In this document: piece by piece, positions 25,930-34,265 of the stretch
Numbering within the stretch: the stretch's first letter is position 1
Layout of the letters: every line of letters begins with the position of its first letter
Assembly (NCBI GenBank): GCA_945883825.1
Contig: CAMCYF010000014.1
Coordinates: 1 to 59,508, forward strand
Origin: Chitinophaga pinensis
GTDB lineage: Bacteria > Bacteroidota > Bacteroidia > Flavobacteriales_D > Crocinitomicaceae
DNA: 59,508 bases
Direction: 5' to 3'
Notes under the pieces: model-generated
Told to the model about the DNA's origin: nothing
Seen by the model: only the letters and a program-made list of their open reading frames with translations
The model's database searches: none
Program-made: the position numbers and the translations under genes

Positions 25930-26799
25930 TTATCTTATTTTGAGTACTTCTCCAATTTGTATAATATCAGATCTTAAATTATTATTTTTTTTAATTGACG
26001 ATACAGAAACATGGTGTATTTTTGAAATTTTTGATAAAGTATCACCTTTTTTTACCCTGTAAGTTATAGGATTATTTCTTTTGATATCAGATTTAATAAT
26101 TACTGGTTTTGTTTCGTTTATAATTTCTGTTGTTATTTCGTTTACACTATCAAATTTTGGATCATAGTACTTATAAAAATACTGTTGGATATTTATGAAC
26201 TTTTTAATTGTATCTAACTTATTTCCTTTCCAATCATAATACTGTAAGACATCGTTATTAAATTCTAATAGTTTAACTGGAATTAATTTTGAATGTCGTA
26301 AGTGTATACTTGGAATTTGTTTTTCTACAGCAGGTCGGCCTCCATTTGCAGAACCACGACTATCAATTCGAGTATAACAGTGATTGTCTGAACTTGGTCC
26401 AACTACTGCAAACCAGTAAACTTCTAGAGTATATGAGTCTATTTGGATGTAAAGTTTTTTTATATCCGACTTGTATCCTTTGAGTCTAATTTTTTCTAAT
26501 CCTAAATTTATTTTGTCGTTTAAAAATCCACCAAAACCGTCTACTTTTCTAGATTGAAATGAGTGAAGAGCGTCGTAGACATCTGGTTGACCTTTTGCGC
26601 AGTAAGAATCTTTAATTAAAATATCATTTTCATCTAAATTTATGGTATCAGAATTAATTAATGAAAAGGGGCTTAAAATAAATTCAGTATTCTTGATTGT
26701 AGTATCAGAAAAAATTATGATAGGTTGCCCCAATGCAAGCGAAAATCTTAAAAATAAGAGAGCGAAGAATCCAAACTTTGAAAATATATTTTTTGGCAT
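25930..26799 (-). CDS. Exported protein with C-terminal LysM domain and unrecognised N-terminal region
   Basis: 289 residues. A signal peptide (about 1-25, ending LALGQ) is followed by a ~215-residue region I do not recognise, rich in Asp, Lys and Tyr, including IRLKGYKSDIKKLYIQIDS and the segment SSDNHCYTRIDSRGSANGGRP. The final ~45 residues form one LysM module (ITYRVKKGDTLSKISKIHHVSVSSIKKNNNL), which binds peptidoglycan or chitin-like glycans. It is probably a periplasmic, wall-bound protein. No catalytic motif is seen. The nitroreductase and pirin genes precede it on the same strand, 49 bp away, which may be chance. Confidence 0.85.
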   Translation of the reverse strand: MPKNIFSKFGFFALLFLRFSLALGQPIIIFSDTTIKNTEFILSPFSLINSDTINLDENDILIKDSYCAKGQPDVYDALHSFQSRKVDGFGGFLNDKINLGLEKIRLKGYKSDIKKLYIQIDSYTLEVYWFAVVGPSSDNHCYTRIDSRGSANGGRPAVEKQIPSIHLRHSKLIPVKLLEFNNDVLQYYDWKGNKLDTIKKFINIQQYFYKYYDPKFDSVNEITTEIINETKPVIIKSDIKRNNPITYRVKKGDTLSKISKIHHVSVSSIKKNNNLRSDIIQIGEVLKIR

Positions 26800-26848
26800 T
26801 GAAAATTTAATGAGTATGCAAAAATTATTAATATAATTATTACTTATA

Positions 26849-27481
26849 TTACACTAGAACAAATAATTCGTCTTGGCTTTTTCTCACTTTTTTTAAAGAT
26901 GAATTTAAATCATCACTAGATCTATAACCAAAAGCACAAACAAGTATTGACTTTAAGTTTTGTTCTTTGAGCCCTAATACTTCATCGTATTTGTCAGCTT
27001 TGAATCCTTCCATTGGAGTAGCATCAACTCTGAGGTTTGCGCAGGTATGTAGAACTTGTCCCAATGCAATATATGCTTGTTTTGAGTTCCAGTTTGCTAG
27101 TAGGATTTTGTCCATCGGAAAAATTTCCTTTTTCATGTAATCTCCAAAACCAACAATTTTTTCAATTTCTTGACTTCTAGTTTTAGCAATATTTTCTATG
27201 TATTGATCAATGTGATTTTCTTTTATATCTATTAAAGAACAGAATACAATCATGTGAGATGCATCCGTAATTTGAGATTGATTAAAGGAATGTACTTTTA
27301 ATTCTTCTCTTAATTCTTTATTTTCAACGACAATATATTTAAGTGGTTGTAAGCCAAAAGATGAGGGGCTAAGCCGTAAAGATTCCTTAATTGTATTAAA
27401 ATCCTCAGCACTAATTTTTTTAGTGGCATCGTATTTTTTAGTGGCATAGCGCCAATTTAAATCTTCAATTATTTTATTCAT
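26849..27481 (-). CDS. Nitroreductase family NAD(P)H-dependent oxidoreductase (NfsB-like)
   Basis: 210 residues, the usual NfsB-type size. The FMN-binding opening RYATKKYDATKKIS and the SPSSFGLQPLKYIVV segment are characteristic; ANWNSKQAYIALGQVLHTCANLRVDATPMEGF carries the dimer/flavin helix, and CAFGYRSSDD lies near the end. These flavoproteins reduce quinones or nitro compounds with NAD(P)H; the physiological substrate is open. It lies 4 bp after the pirin gene, and the two are probably co-transcribed; pairing with pirin suggests a role in redox stress or quinone/aromatic detoxification, which is inference. Confidence 0.92.
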   Translation of the reverse strand: MNKIIEDLNWRYATKKYDATKKISAEDFNTIKESLRLSPSSFGLQPLKYIVVENKELREELKVHSFNQSQITDASHMIVFCSLIDIKENHIDQYIENIAKTRSQEIEKIVGFGDYMKKEIFPMDKILLANWNSKQAYIALGQVLHTCANLRVDATPMEGFKADKYDEVLGLKEQNLKSILVCAFGYRSSDDLNSSLKKVRKSQDELFVLV

Positions 27482-27485
27482 TTGT

Positions 27486-28208
27486 TTATTTATTTTTAAA
27501 TTTCATGGGAACTTCTATAAGTAGTAGTTGCGAATCTACTTCTGAGAATATATTTACGCTTTCAGTTTCCCAAATACCAATTGCATCTCTATCGTTCATT
27601 TTTTTATTATCAATTTCAATAAATCCATTAATCAGCATTATATAAACACCATTATATTTATTTTTTATAGTATAAGTTGCAGTTTGGGCTTTTTCAATTT
27701 TTATGATGTGAATCCAAGCATTTTGATGAATCCAAGCGCCTTTATTTTCTTTTTTTGGTGAAACTAACGGTAAAAAATTATTTTTTGCATTTTCCCAACT
27801 ATAATTTATCGTTGCGTAACGCGGCTCTAAATTTTCTTTATCTGGAAAAATCCAAATTTGGAATAACTTTAATTCTTCTGTTTTGCTAGAATTAAATTCA
27901 CTGTGGTAAATCCCGCTACCAGCAGACATGACTTGCACCTGATTTGTTCTAATTATTTCTTTATGCCCCATTGAATCTTCATGTTGGATTTCTCCATTTA
28001 AAGGAATAGTAATAATTTCCATGTTATCGTGGGGGTGTTTGCCAAACCCTGTTCCTGCAGCAACAATATCATCATTCAAAACACGTAAGGCGCCAAAATG
28101 CATACGTTCTCTATTCTGCCAATTAGCAAAACTAAAGGAATGTTTTGCATTTAGCCAGCCGTGATCAGCTTGTCCTCGACTTTCTGAAGTGTGAAAAATT
28201 GATTTCAT
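27486..28208 (-). CDS. Pirin family protein (YhhW-type bicupin)
   Basis: 240 residues. The N-terminal cupin has the metal site GKHPHDNMEIITIPLNGEIQHEDSMGH and SAGSGIYHSEFN; the C-terminal cupin lacks a clear metal site. The opening HGWLNAKHSFSFANW is characteristic of the family. Some bacterial pirins are quercetin 2,3-dioxygenases, others are regulators; no specific role can be read here. The start is the ATG at 28208. An exact TAnnTTTG box lies 11-18 bp upstream. It forms a two-gene unit with the nitroreductase and is divergent from the SpmA-SpmB gene. Confidence 0.93.
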   Translation of the reverse strand: MKSIFHTSESRGQADHGWLNAKHSFSFANWQNRERMHFGALRVLNDDIVAAGTGFGKHPHDNMEIITIPLNGEIQHEDSMGHKEIIRTNQVQVMSAGSGIYHSEFNSSKTEELKLFQIWIFPDKENLEPRYATINYSWENAKNNFLPLVSPKKENKGAWIHQNAWIHIIKIEKAQTATYTIKNKYNGVYIMLINGFIEIDNKKMNDRDAIGIWETESVNIFSEVDSQLLLIEVPMKFKNK

Positions 28209-28218
28209 AATATAGTTT

Positions 28219-28226
28219 CAAAGTTA
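28219..28226 (-). promoter_or_regulatory. Putative -7 promoter box (TAACTTTG) of the pirin-nitroreductase unit
   Basis: The same octamer as upstream of the S8 protease gene, read on the minus strand and ending 10 bp before the pirin ATG. No TTG element is evident at the expected distance upstream. Confidence 0.35.
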
Positions 28227-28344
28227 AGAAATTTGATAGTCTATCTATAAATTATCGCGGAAATTAAAGTAATTCAATACTCTTTGTTGATAGATTTTTA
28301 ATCACTTCTATTGTATTGTATTGAATAATGTGCAACTTCGTTTG

Positions 28345-29787
28345 ATGGTACTAAGTAGATTTTGGTTGGTTATTTTTATTTCCTCTATAATTTTTATTGT
28401 AATAAGTCTTTTTTCATCTAACCAATATTCTATTGATTTTGTTTTAAATGGTAAAAAAGATGATCCAGTTTTAATAGGGGAGACCTACTTAAAAAAGTTA
28501 CCTCAATCTCTTCAAGACACCCTTAAAAAAGTACCAGAAACATTTGTTAATATTAATTTGAATGAAAAAGATGCCGATACGAGCTACATTTTTAAAAACA
28601 AAACTGTACAAATTTATAGTGGTTTTCAAAAATCAGATGGGCTATTAGCAACTTGTAAAAATACCTTACTCGACTTGATCATTCCCTTAATTGCTTATTT
28701 GGCATTTTTCTGTGGCTTAATGCAATTATTAATCGATTCGGGAGCTTCAGAAAAATTAGCGAAGCGCTTGAGTCCATTTTTTATAAAGGTTTTTCCCACG
28801 GTTCCAAAAAATCATGAGTCAATTTCCTATATGACATTAAATTTTGCCGCAAATTTCCTTGGACTAGATTCTGCAGCAACTCCTTTTGGTTTAAAGGCGA
28901 TGCAGAGTTTACAGGAAATCAACCCTGACAAAGACAAGGCCAGTGATGCTCAAATTATGTTTATGTGTCTCCATGCAGCAGGTTTAACCTTAATTCCAAC
29001 TTCAATTATCGGATATAGAGCTGCTGAAAATGCAAGTAATCCTGCTGATGTTATGTTGCCTTGCATTATTACTTCTTTTGTTGGAACAATTGCAGCATTT
29101 TTAATAGTTGGAATTCGCCAGAAGATAAATTTTAAAAGCGCAAGTTTGGTTACAGTTATTTTTTCTATTCTAGCAGGTATTATTGGACTTCTTTTTTATA
29201 TTAACCAATTAGATTTAATTGGTAAAAACTTTTTTACTTCTAATTTTTCTGGCTTATTATTAATTGGAATTATTGGTTTCACACTGATATTTTCATTTGC
29301 TCAGGAAAGACGTTTTACTGAAAAAAACACCACTATTTTTGATGCTTTTGTTTCAGGTGCTCAAAATGGATTAAAAACTGGCGTTACTATTTTTCCATAC
29401 GTATTGGGAATGTTAGTTGCTATTTCTTTGTTTAGAAATTCAGGATTGTTTGAAATTATGAGTAATGGAATTTCCTATTTGTTTTCATATATGGGAGTTG
29501 CTAAAGATATTACAGATTCTTTGCCTATTGCAATGCTGCGACCTTTTAGCTCTGGAGGCTCGCGTGGATTTATGATTGATTCTATGCGAACTTTTGGCGT
29601 TGATTCTTTTACAGGAAGATTGGGTTGTATATTTCAATGCAGTGCAGAGACAACCTTTTATGTAATTGCAGTTTATTTTGGTTCGGTAAACATAAAGAAT
29701 ACGCGCTATACTTTAGGAACGATGCTTCTAGTAGATTTAATCTGTGTGATTACGGCAATATTTGTTGCAAGCTGGTTTTTTAGCTAG
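28345..29787 (+). CDS. SpmA-SpmB fusion, nucleoside-recognition (Gate) membrane protein
   Basis: 480 residues from the ATG at 28345 (MVLSRFWLVIFISS), which matches family starts better than the in-frame TTG at 28321. The first half is SpmA-like, with the signature FAANFLGLDSAATPFGLKAMQ; the second is SpmB-like, with GAQNGLKTGVTIFPYVLGMLVA and a Gate segment LPIAMLRPFSSGGSRGF. About ten hydrophobic segments are visible, so it is an inner-membrane protein. In Bacillus the separate subunits are needed for spore dehydration; this organism is not expected to sporulate, so the role here is unknown, perhaps transport. A ~75-residue hydrophilic stretch follows the first membrane segment. It stands alone between divergent pirin and convergent pdhC. 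Confidence 0.9.
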   Translation: MVLSRFWLVIFISSIIFIVISLFSSNQYSIDFVLNGKKDDPVLIGETYLKKLPQSLQDTLKKVPETFVNINLNEKDADTSYIFKNKTVQIYSGFQKSDGLLATCKNTLLDLIIPLIAYLAFFCGLMQLLIDSGASEKLAKRLSPFFIKVFPTVPKNHESISYMTLNFAANFLGLDSAATPFGLKAMQSLQEINPDKDKASDAQIMFMCLHAAGLTLIPTSIIGYRAAENASNPADVMLPCIITSFVGTIAAFLIVGIRQKINFKSASLVTVIFSILAGIIGLLFYINQLDLIGKNFFTSNFSGLLLIGIIGFTLIFSFAQERRFTEKNTTIFDAFVSGAQNGLKTGVTIFPYVLGMLVAISLFRNSGLFEIMSNGISYLFSYMGVAKDITDSLPIAMLRPFSSGGSRGFMIDSMRTFGVDSFTGRLGCIFQCSAETTFYVIAVYFGSVNIKNTRYTLGTMLLVDLICVITAIFVASWFFS

Positions 29788-29799
29788 GCAACAAAATAT

Positions 29800-31047
29800 T
29801 TAGATTAGCATTGAAACTGGATTCTCCATATACTGTTTAAAGGTTTGAAGAAATGCAGCGCCTGATGCACCATCTACTACCCGATGATCGCAGGACAATG
29901 TTACTTTCATTACATTTCCAGGAACAATCTTACCATCTTTAACAACCGGAACTTCCTTAATTCCTCCAACTGCCATTATACAACTATCTGGAGCGTTAAT
30001 AATCGCTGTGAAGGATTCAATACCAAACATTCCGAGATTTGAAATTGTAAATGTATTTCCCTCCCAGTCACTAGGTTGAAGTTTTTTGTCTTTCGCTTTT
30101 TGGGCATATTCTTTAACTTCTGCTGCAATTTCAAGAATTCCTTTTGAATCTGCAAAGCGAATAACAGGCACAAGAAGTCCATCTTCAACAGCAACAGCAA
30201 CACCAACATGAACATGCTGATTTTTACGTATGAAATCTCCCATCCAAGCACTGTTTACTGTTGGATGTTGTTTTAAGGACATCCCAACAGCTTTAACAAC
30301 CATGTCATTGAATGAAACTTTTACGCCTTCCACGCTGTTTAATCCCTTACGAATAGTGATTGCTTGATCCATGTCAATGTCTAGCGTTAAGTAGAAATGA
30401 GGCGCACTAAATTTACTTTCAGCTAAACGCCGTGAAATCGTCTTACGCATTTGACTAACTGGTTCATCAGTAAATCCTTCAACTCCAAGAGGAGCTTGAG
30501 AAAAAGTTCTATTTGCTGGAGTGTATGGTGTGTAATGATCAACATCTTTTTTAATAATCCTACCATTTTCTCCTGTTCCAGAAACAGCTGCTATGTCGAT
30601 TCCTTTTTCTTCCGCCAATTTTTTTGCCAAAGGAGATGCGAAAATTCGTCCTGAATTTGAAGATAAAGGAATACTTTTTACCTCTGCAACGGGAGCTTTT
30701 TCTTGCACTACATGTGGAGTAGGGGCAGCTTCTTTTTTCTCTTCCACTTTCTTTTCAGAAATTACAGGTACTTCAGGAGTAGCAGTAATAAGTGAAGCAA
30801 TATCTTCTCCTTTATCCCCAATAATTGCTAAAATAGCATTTACGGGAGCAGTTTTACCTGTTTCAACTCCGATGTAGAGAAGAACACCATCATAGAAAGA
30901 TTCAAATTCCATTGTGGCTTTGTCAGTTTCTATTTCAGCGAGAATTTCACCTGTTTTTACAGCATCACCAACATTTTTCGTCCAAGCTGCTACAACACCT
31001 TCTGTCATGGTATCACTCAACTTTGGCATGTATACGATTTCAGCCAT
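29800..31047 (-). CDS. pdhC: Pyruvate dehydrogenase E2, dihydrolipoamide acetyltransferase
   Basis: 415 residues. One lipoyl domain (1-78) carries the lipoyl lysine in EIETDKATMEF (Lys43). An Ala/Pro/Glu-rich linker leads to the E3-binding domain (about 133-170, IFASPLAKKLAEEKGIDIAAVSGTG), followed by the catalytic acetyltransferase domain ending with SCDHRVVDGASGAAFL, which contains the active-site histidine. It passes acetyl groups to CoA in the PDH complex. A branched-chain oxoacid E2 is an alternative, but the adjacent E1-alpha and Bacteroidota gene order favour PDH. It follows pdhA by 23 bp. The E1-beta and E3 genes are not in the window. Confidence 0.93.
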   Translation of the reverse strand: MAEIVYMPKLSDTMTEGVVAAWTKNVGDAVKTGEILAEIETDKATMEFESFYDGVLLYIGVETGKTAPVNAILAIIGDKGEDIASLITATPEVPVISEKKVEEKKEAAPTPHVVQEKAPVAEVKSIPLSSNSGRIFASPLAKKLAEEKGIDIAAVSGTGENGRIIKKDVDHYTPYTPANRTFSQAPLGVEGFTDEPVSQMRKTISRRLAESKFSAPHFYLTLDIDMDQAITIRKGLNSVEGVKVSFNDMVVKAVGMSLKQHPTVNSAWMGDFIRKNQHVHVGVAVAVEDGLLVPVIRFADSKGILEIAAEVKEYAQKAKDKKLQPSDWEGNTFTISNLGMFGIESFTAIINAPDSCIMAVGGIKEVPVVKDGKIVPGNVMKVTLSCDHRVVDGASGAAFLQTFKQYMENPVSMLI

Positions 31048-31070
31048 TTTCTTTTAGCTTTTAGTTTTTA

Positions 31071-32108
31071 TTAATATTCTTTGATGTATGGATAATCTGT
31101 TTGAACATAAATATCTTCATACAATTCATGCGCTTCAGGGTAAGGAGAGTTTTCTGCAAATTCTACAGATTCATCAACTTCTTTTTTCACCCAATCATTG
31201 ATTTCTTTAATTTCCTTTTCCGTCAACCATTTGTTATCTTTTAATACATTCAAGCAATGCTCTATCGGATCTTGTTCAATCCATTCATTTACCTCATCTT
31301 TTGAACGGTATTTTTGTGGGTCGGACATAGAATGACCTTTATAGCGATAAGTACGAATATCTAATAATGTTGGTCCATCTCCTCTTCTTGCGCGATTACA
31401 TGCTTCTTCAATTGCATTGTGAACATCTTCAGGTCGCATGCCGTTTACAATTTTCGAAGGCATTTCGTATGAAAGTCCAATTTTTGATAAATCTGTAACA
31501 TTTGTTGTTCTTTCGACAGATGTTCCCATTGCATAATTATTGTTCTCAATAATATAAACTACGGGTAACTTCCACATCATTGCCATGTTGAAGGTTTCAT
31601 GCAATGCTCCTTGTCTAACTGCGCCATCTCCCATTGATACAATAGCAACATTATCTGTTCCATTGTATTGTTCAGCAAATGCAACACCAGTTCCCATAGC
31701 AATTTGAGCTCCAACAATTCCGTGCCCACCCATGAAGTTTTTTTCTTTATCAAAAAAGTGCATTGAACCACCTTTTCCTTTAGAACAACCTGTGCTTCGT
31801 CCATAAAGTTCGGCCATTAAAATTCTTGGATCGGTACCTAAAGCAATTGGATGACCATGATCACGGTATGCAGTCATGTGTTTATCTGAAGGGCGACAAG
31901 CACTTGCAGTTCCTGCAACAATTGCTTCTTGACCAATATATAAATGACAAAATCCACCAAATTTTTGTTGAATATATAATTGTCCAGTTTTTTCCTCAAA
32001 CTTTCTTATAAGAAGCATGTCTTTGTACCATTTGACATATGTTTCTTTCGAAAATTTTGTTTTTTCTGGACTTTCTTTTTTACTTACAGCTGCTGCTTTT
32101 ATGGCCAT
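31071..32108 (-). CDS. pdhA: Pyruvate dehydrogenase E1 component, alpha subunit
   Basis: 345 residues, usual length. The thiamine-diphosphate motif is GDGAVRQGALHETFNMAMMWKLP with ENNNYAMGT (the GDG...N pattern); the phosphorylation-loop-like region is YRYKGHSMSDPQKYRSKDEV. It decarboxylates pyruvate together with E1-beta and transfers the hydroxyethyl group to lipoyl-E2. The gene is directly followed by pdhC (23 bp). E1-beta (pdhB) is missing next to it, which in flavobacteria is often encoded elsewhere. A 107-bp gap upstream holds an exact TAnnTTTG box, so transcription probably starts here. Confidence 0.95.
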   Translation of the reverse strand: MAIKAAAVSKKESPEKTKFSKETYVKWYKDMLLIRKFEEKTGQLYIQQKFGGFCHLYIGQEAIVAGTASACRPSDKHMTAYRDHGHPIALGTDPRILMAELYGRSTGCSKGKGGSMHFFDKEKNFMGGHGIVGAQIAMGTGVAFAEQYNGTDNVAIVSMGDGAVRQGALHETFNMAMMWKLPVVYIIENNNYAMGTSVERTTNVTDLSKIGLSYEMPSKIVNGMRPEDVHNAIEEACNRARRGDGPTLLDIRTYRYKGHSMSDPQKYRSKDEVNEWIEQDPIEHCLNVLKDNKWLTEKEIKEINDWVKKEVDESVEFAENSPYPEAHELYEDIYVQTDYPYIKEY

Positions 32109-32134
32109 AGTTTAAAATTAAAATTTTACGAGGA

Positions 32135-32142
32135 CAAATATA
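32135..32142 (-). promoter_or_regulatory. Putative -7 promoter box (TATATTTG) of pdhA-pdhC
   Basis: An exact TAnnTTTG match on the minus strand inside the 107-bp gap between lgt and pdhA, giving a leader of about 20 nt. The -33 region is only weakly like TTG (TGTG about 19 bp upstream). Confidence 0.45.
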
Positions 32143-32215
32143 AGAATCAAATTGAATAAAATCACATATTGTCATTACTACACTAAGCTATCTTCTTTTA
32201 TGCAAGAATTCAATT

Positions 32216-33049
32216 TTATAAAGTTGTTTCTTGATTTTTTTGAGAACGGTAAATTAGTATAATTCCTGCAATAATAAATGGAATACTAAGCATTTGCCCA
32301 GTATTTATTAGCAATTCAAAATCACGTGCTGTTTGTCCTTCTTTTATGTATTCGATAAAAAACCGAGATCCAAAAATAAAAATCAAAAAAGAACCAAACA
32401 TAAAACCTGGTTTTTTCCAAGAATTCATTTTCCAATACATCAAAAGTAAAATTAGAAAAGCTATAAAGTAGCAAATTGCTTCGTATAATTGTGCTGGATG
32501 TCTTACAGGAATTGATTCCCAAGTGCCATTATATAAACTATAATCGTGGTATAAAAAGCGAAAGCCCCAAGGAACTGTTGTAATATCGCCAACCATTTCG
32601 TGGTTCACAAGATTTCCTAAGCGAATACAGGAACAACCTATTGAAATTGCAGCAGAAAGTCGATCTAAAACCCATAAATATGATTTTTTTATTACATTTC
32701 TAGAAAAAAGATAAAGAGAAATGAGAAGTGCGATTGCCGCTCCATGACTTGCGAGACCGCCTTCCCAAACTTTAAAAATATCTAGAGGATTTGAGAAATA
32801 ACCATCCGGTCCGAAATAAGGTCCATAAAAAAGAACATGCCCAAGTCTTGCTCCAATAATTGTCGCTAAAACCATGTACATAACTAATTTATCTAATATT
32901 TCGTTTGAAATATTTTCTTTCTTAAATATCTGCTTTACAATAAAATAGCCAATTACAAGTCCACCAATAAAGAGTAAACCATATAAGTTAGGTGTTTTCC
33001 ATCCTTCTATTATTTCGGAGTCTACAGACCAGTTAATTGCTAATAACAT
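32216..33049 (-). CDS. lgt: Prolipoprotein diacylglyceryl transferase
   Basis: 277 residues with about seven hydrophobic membrane segments. The Lgt signature is seen as CIRLGNLVNHEMVGDITTVPWGFRF, with RHPAQLYEA downstream; the HG motif of the periplasmic loop is SHGAAIALL. It transfers diacylglycerol from phosphatidylglycerol to the lipobox cysteine of prolipoproteins at the inner membrane, the first step of lipoprotein maturation. It starts 3 bp after the trhO stop codon, so the two are probably co-transcribed, though the functions look unrelated. Confidence 0.95.
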   Translation of the reverse strand: MLLAINWSVDSEIIEGWKTPNLYGLLFIGGLVIGYFIVKQIFKKENISNEILDKLVMYMVLATIIGARLGHVLFYGPYFGPDGYFSNPLDIFKVWEGGLASHGAAIALLISLYLFSRNVIKKSYLWVLDRLSAAISIGCSCIRLGNLVNHEMVGDITTVPWGFRFLYHDYSLYNGTWESIPVRHPAQLYEAICYFIAFLILLLMYWKMNSWKKPGFMFGSFLIFIFGSRFFIEYIKEGQTARDFELLINTGQMLSIPFIIAGIILIYRSQKNQETTL

Positions 33050-33052
33050 TTA

Positions 33053-34132
33053 TTATTTATTTGATGGTTGAATCAAAGATAAAGGTTTTTCCTTATTGGC
33101 TTTAAATAATAGTTTTGGCGAACGTCCTTTTTTAAATATTTGGTTACTATTTTCAATTCCTTTTCTCAGGTCTTTTTGTATTTCCTCAGGTAAATGAGTT
33201 ATTTCAAGGCATTCTAGAGAACAGCAATTCTCCATTTTAGTCATACAAGAGGTACACTGAATAAAAAGCAAGTGGCAGGAATGATTCATACAATTTGTAT
33301 GCGTGTCAGCGGCTTCTCCACATTGGTGACAAACGGCGATCACATCATCTGTAATTCTCTCTCCTCTTCGCTCGTCGAATACAAAATTTTTACCGATAAA
33401 TTTATTTTCAATTCCTAGTTCTCTAACTTCGTTGGCATATTTAATTATTCCTCCTTCTAATTGGTGTACATTTTTAAATCCGCGGTGTTTGAACCATGCT
33501 GATGCTTTCTCGCAGCGAATTCCTCCAGTGCAATACATCACGATATTTTTATCTTCCTGACCATTTAAATAAGTACTTTCAATATGTGGCAGGGATTCAC
33601 GAAAAGTATCCACATCTGGTAAAATTGCTCCCTTGAAGTAGCCAACTTCAGATTCGTAATGATTTCTAAAATCGATTAAAATGGTTTCATTGTTGTTCGT
33701 CAAGTCATTAAATTCTCTAGCATTTAGATGTTTACCTTTATTTGTGACATCAAAGGTCTTGTCAATTAGTCCATCTGCAAGAATTTTATCTCTAACCTTA
33801 ATTTTTAATTTCAGAAAAGTAAATTCTGCTTCGGCATCGTCTACTGCAAAATTTAAGCGAATTCCATCAAGAAAAGAAATTTCATAAAGTTCTTCTCTAA
33901 ATTGACTCAAGTATTTTTTTGGAATTGCAATTTGAGAGTTGATTCCTTCAGTTGCAATGTAGGTTCTTCCCACAATGTCCAACTTTGACCACATTAGAAA
34001 TAAGTGATCTCTGAATAAGCGAGGGTTTGCTATATTAGCATATTTATAAAAAGAAATAGTGACAAATTTATGTCCAAGCTCTTTTAAATTTGCTTCAAGT
34101 TCCTCCTTATTTAATGTATTCCACAGTTGCAT
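33053..34132 (-). CDS. trhO: tRNA uridine(34) hydroxylase (TrhO/YceA family, rhodanese domain)
   Basis: 359 residues from the ATG at 34132 (MQLWNTLNKEE); an upstream TTG would add 28 residues that do not fit the family. An N-terminal acylphosphatase-like domain (LDIVGRTYIATEGINSQIAIP) precedes a rhodanese domain with the active-site loop CTGGIRC (Cys201 and Cys207), then a Cys-rich tail with CHQCG, CMNHSCHLLFIQCTSC and CCSLEC, as in E. coli YceA. The family makes 5-hydroxyuridine at the tRNA wobble position independently of prephenate. It forms a two-gene unit with lgt and is divergent from the arginase gene. Confidence 0.93.
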   Translation of the reverse strand: MQLWNTLNKEELEANLKELGHKFVTISFYKYANIANPRLFRDHLFLMWSKLDIVGRTYIATEGINSQIAIPKKYLSQFREELYEISFLDGIRLNFAVDDAEAEFTFLKLKIKVRDKILADGLIDKTFDVTNKGKHLNAREFNDLTNNNETILIDFRNHYESEVGYFKGAILPDVDTFRESLPHIESTYLNGQEDKNIVMYCTGGIRCEKASAWFKHRGFKNVHQLEGGIIKYANEVRELGIENKFIGKNFVFDERRGERITDDVIAVCHQCGEAADTHTNCMNHSCHLLFIQCTSCMTKMENCCSLECLEITHLPEEIQKDLRKGIENSNQIFKKGRSPKLLFKANKEKPLSLIQPSNK

Positions 34133-34235
34133 GCTATGTTGAATTAAATAATTTAGGTGCGAAATTACGGATATATTTTTTGAAATTTTTATAATAGATT
34201 TTAAATTTGCATTCAATTTGACATTAAAATAATTT

Positions 34236-34243
34236 TATCTTTG
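34236..34243 (+). promoter_or_regulatory. Putative -7 promoter box (TATCTTTG) of the arginase-argS unit
   Basis: An exact TAnnTTTG match 22 bp before the arginase ATG. A TTG lies upstream at 34218-34220, but with only a 15-bp spacer, shorter than the usual ~19. Confidence 0.45.
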
Positions 34244-34265
34244 TACTAGCCTCAAAAAGGCGTTT

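Noticed and set aside
25859-26062. Small + strand frame beginning in the gap upstream of the S8 gene
   Set aside because: Mostly overlaps the end of the LysM gene on the other strand; the Phe/Leu-rich product is explained by AT-rich antisense DNA.
34133-34216. TTG-initiated 28-residue extension of TrhO
   Set aside because: It lies outside the conserved family N-terminus and occupies the divergent promoter region; ATG at 34132 fits better.
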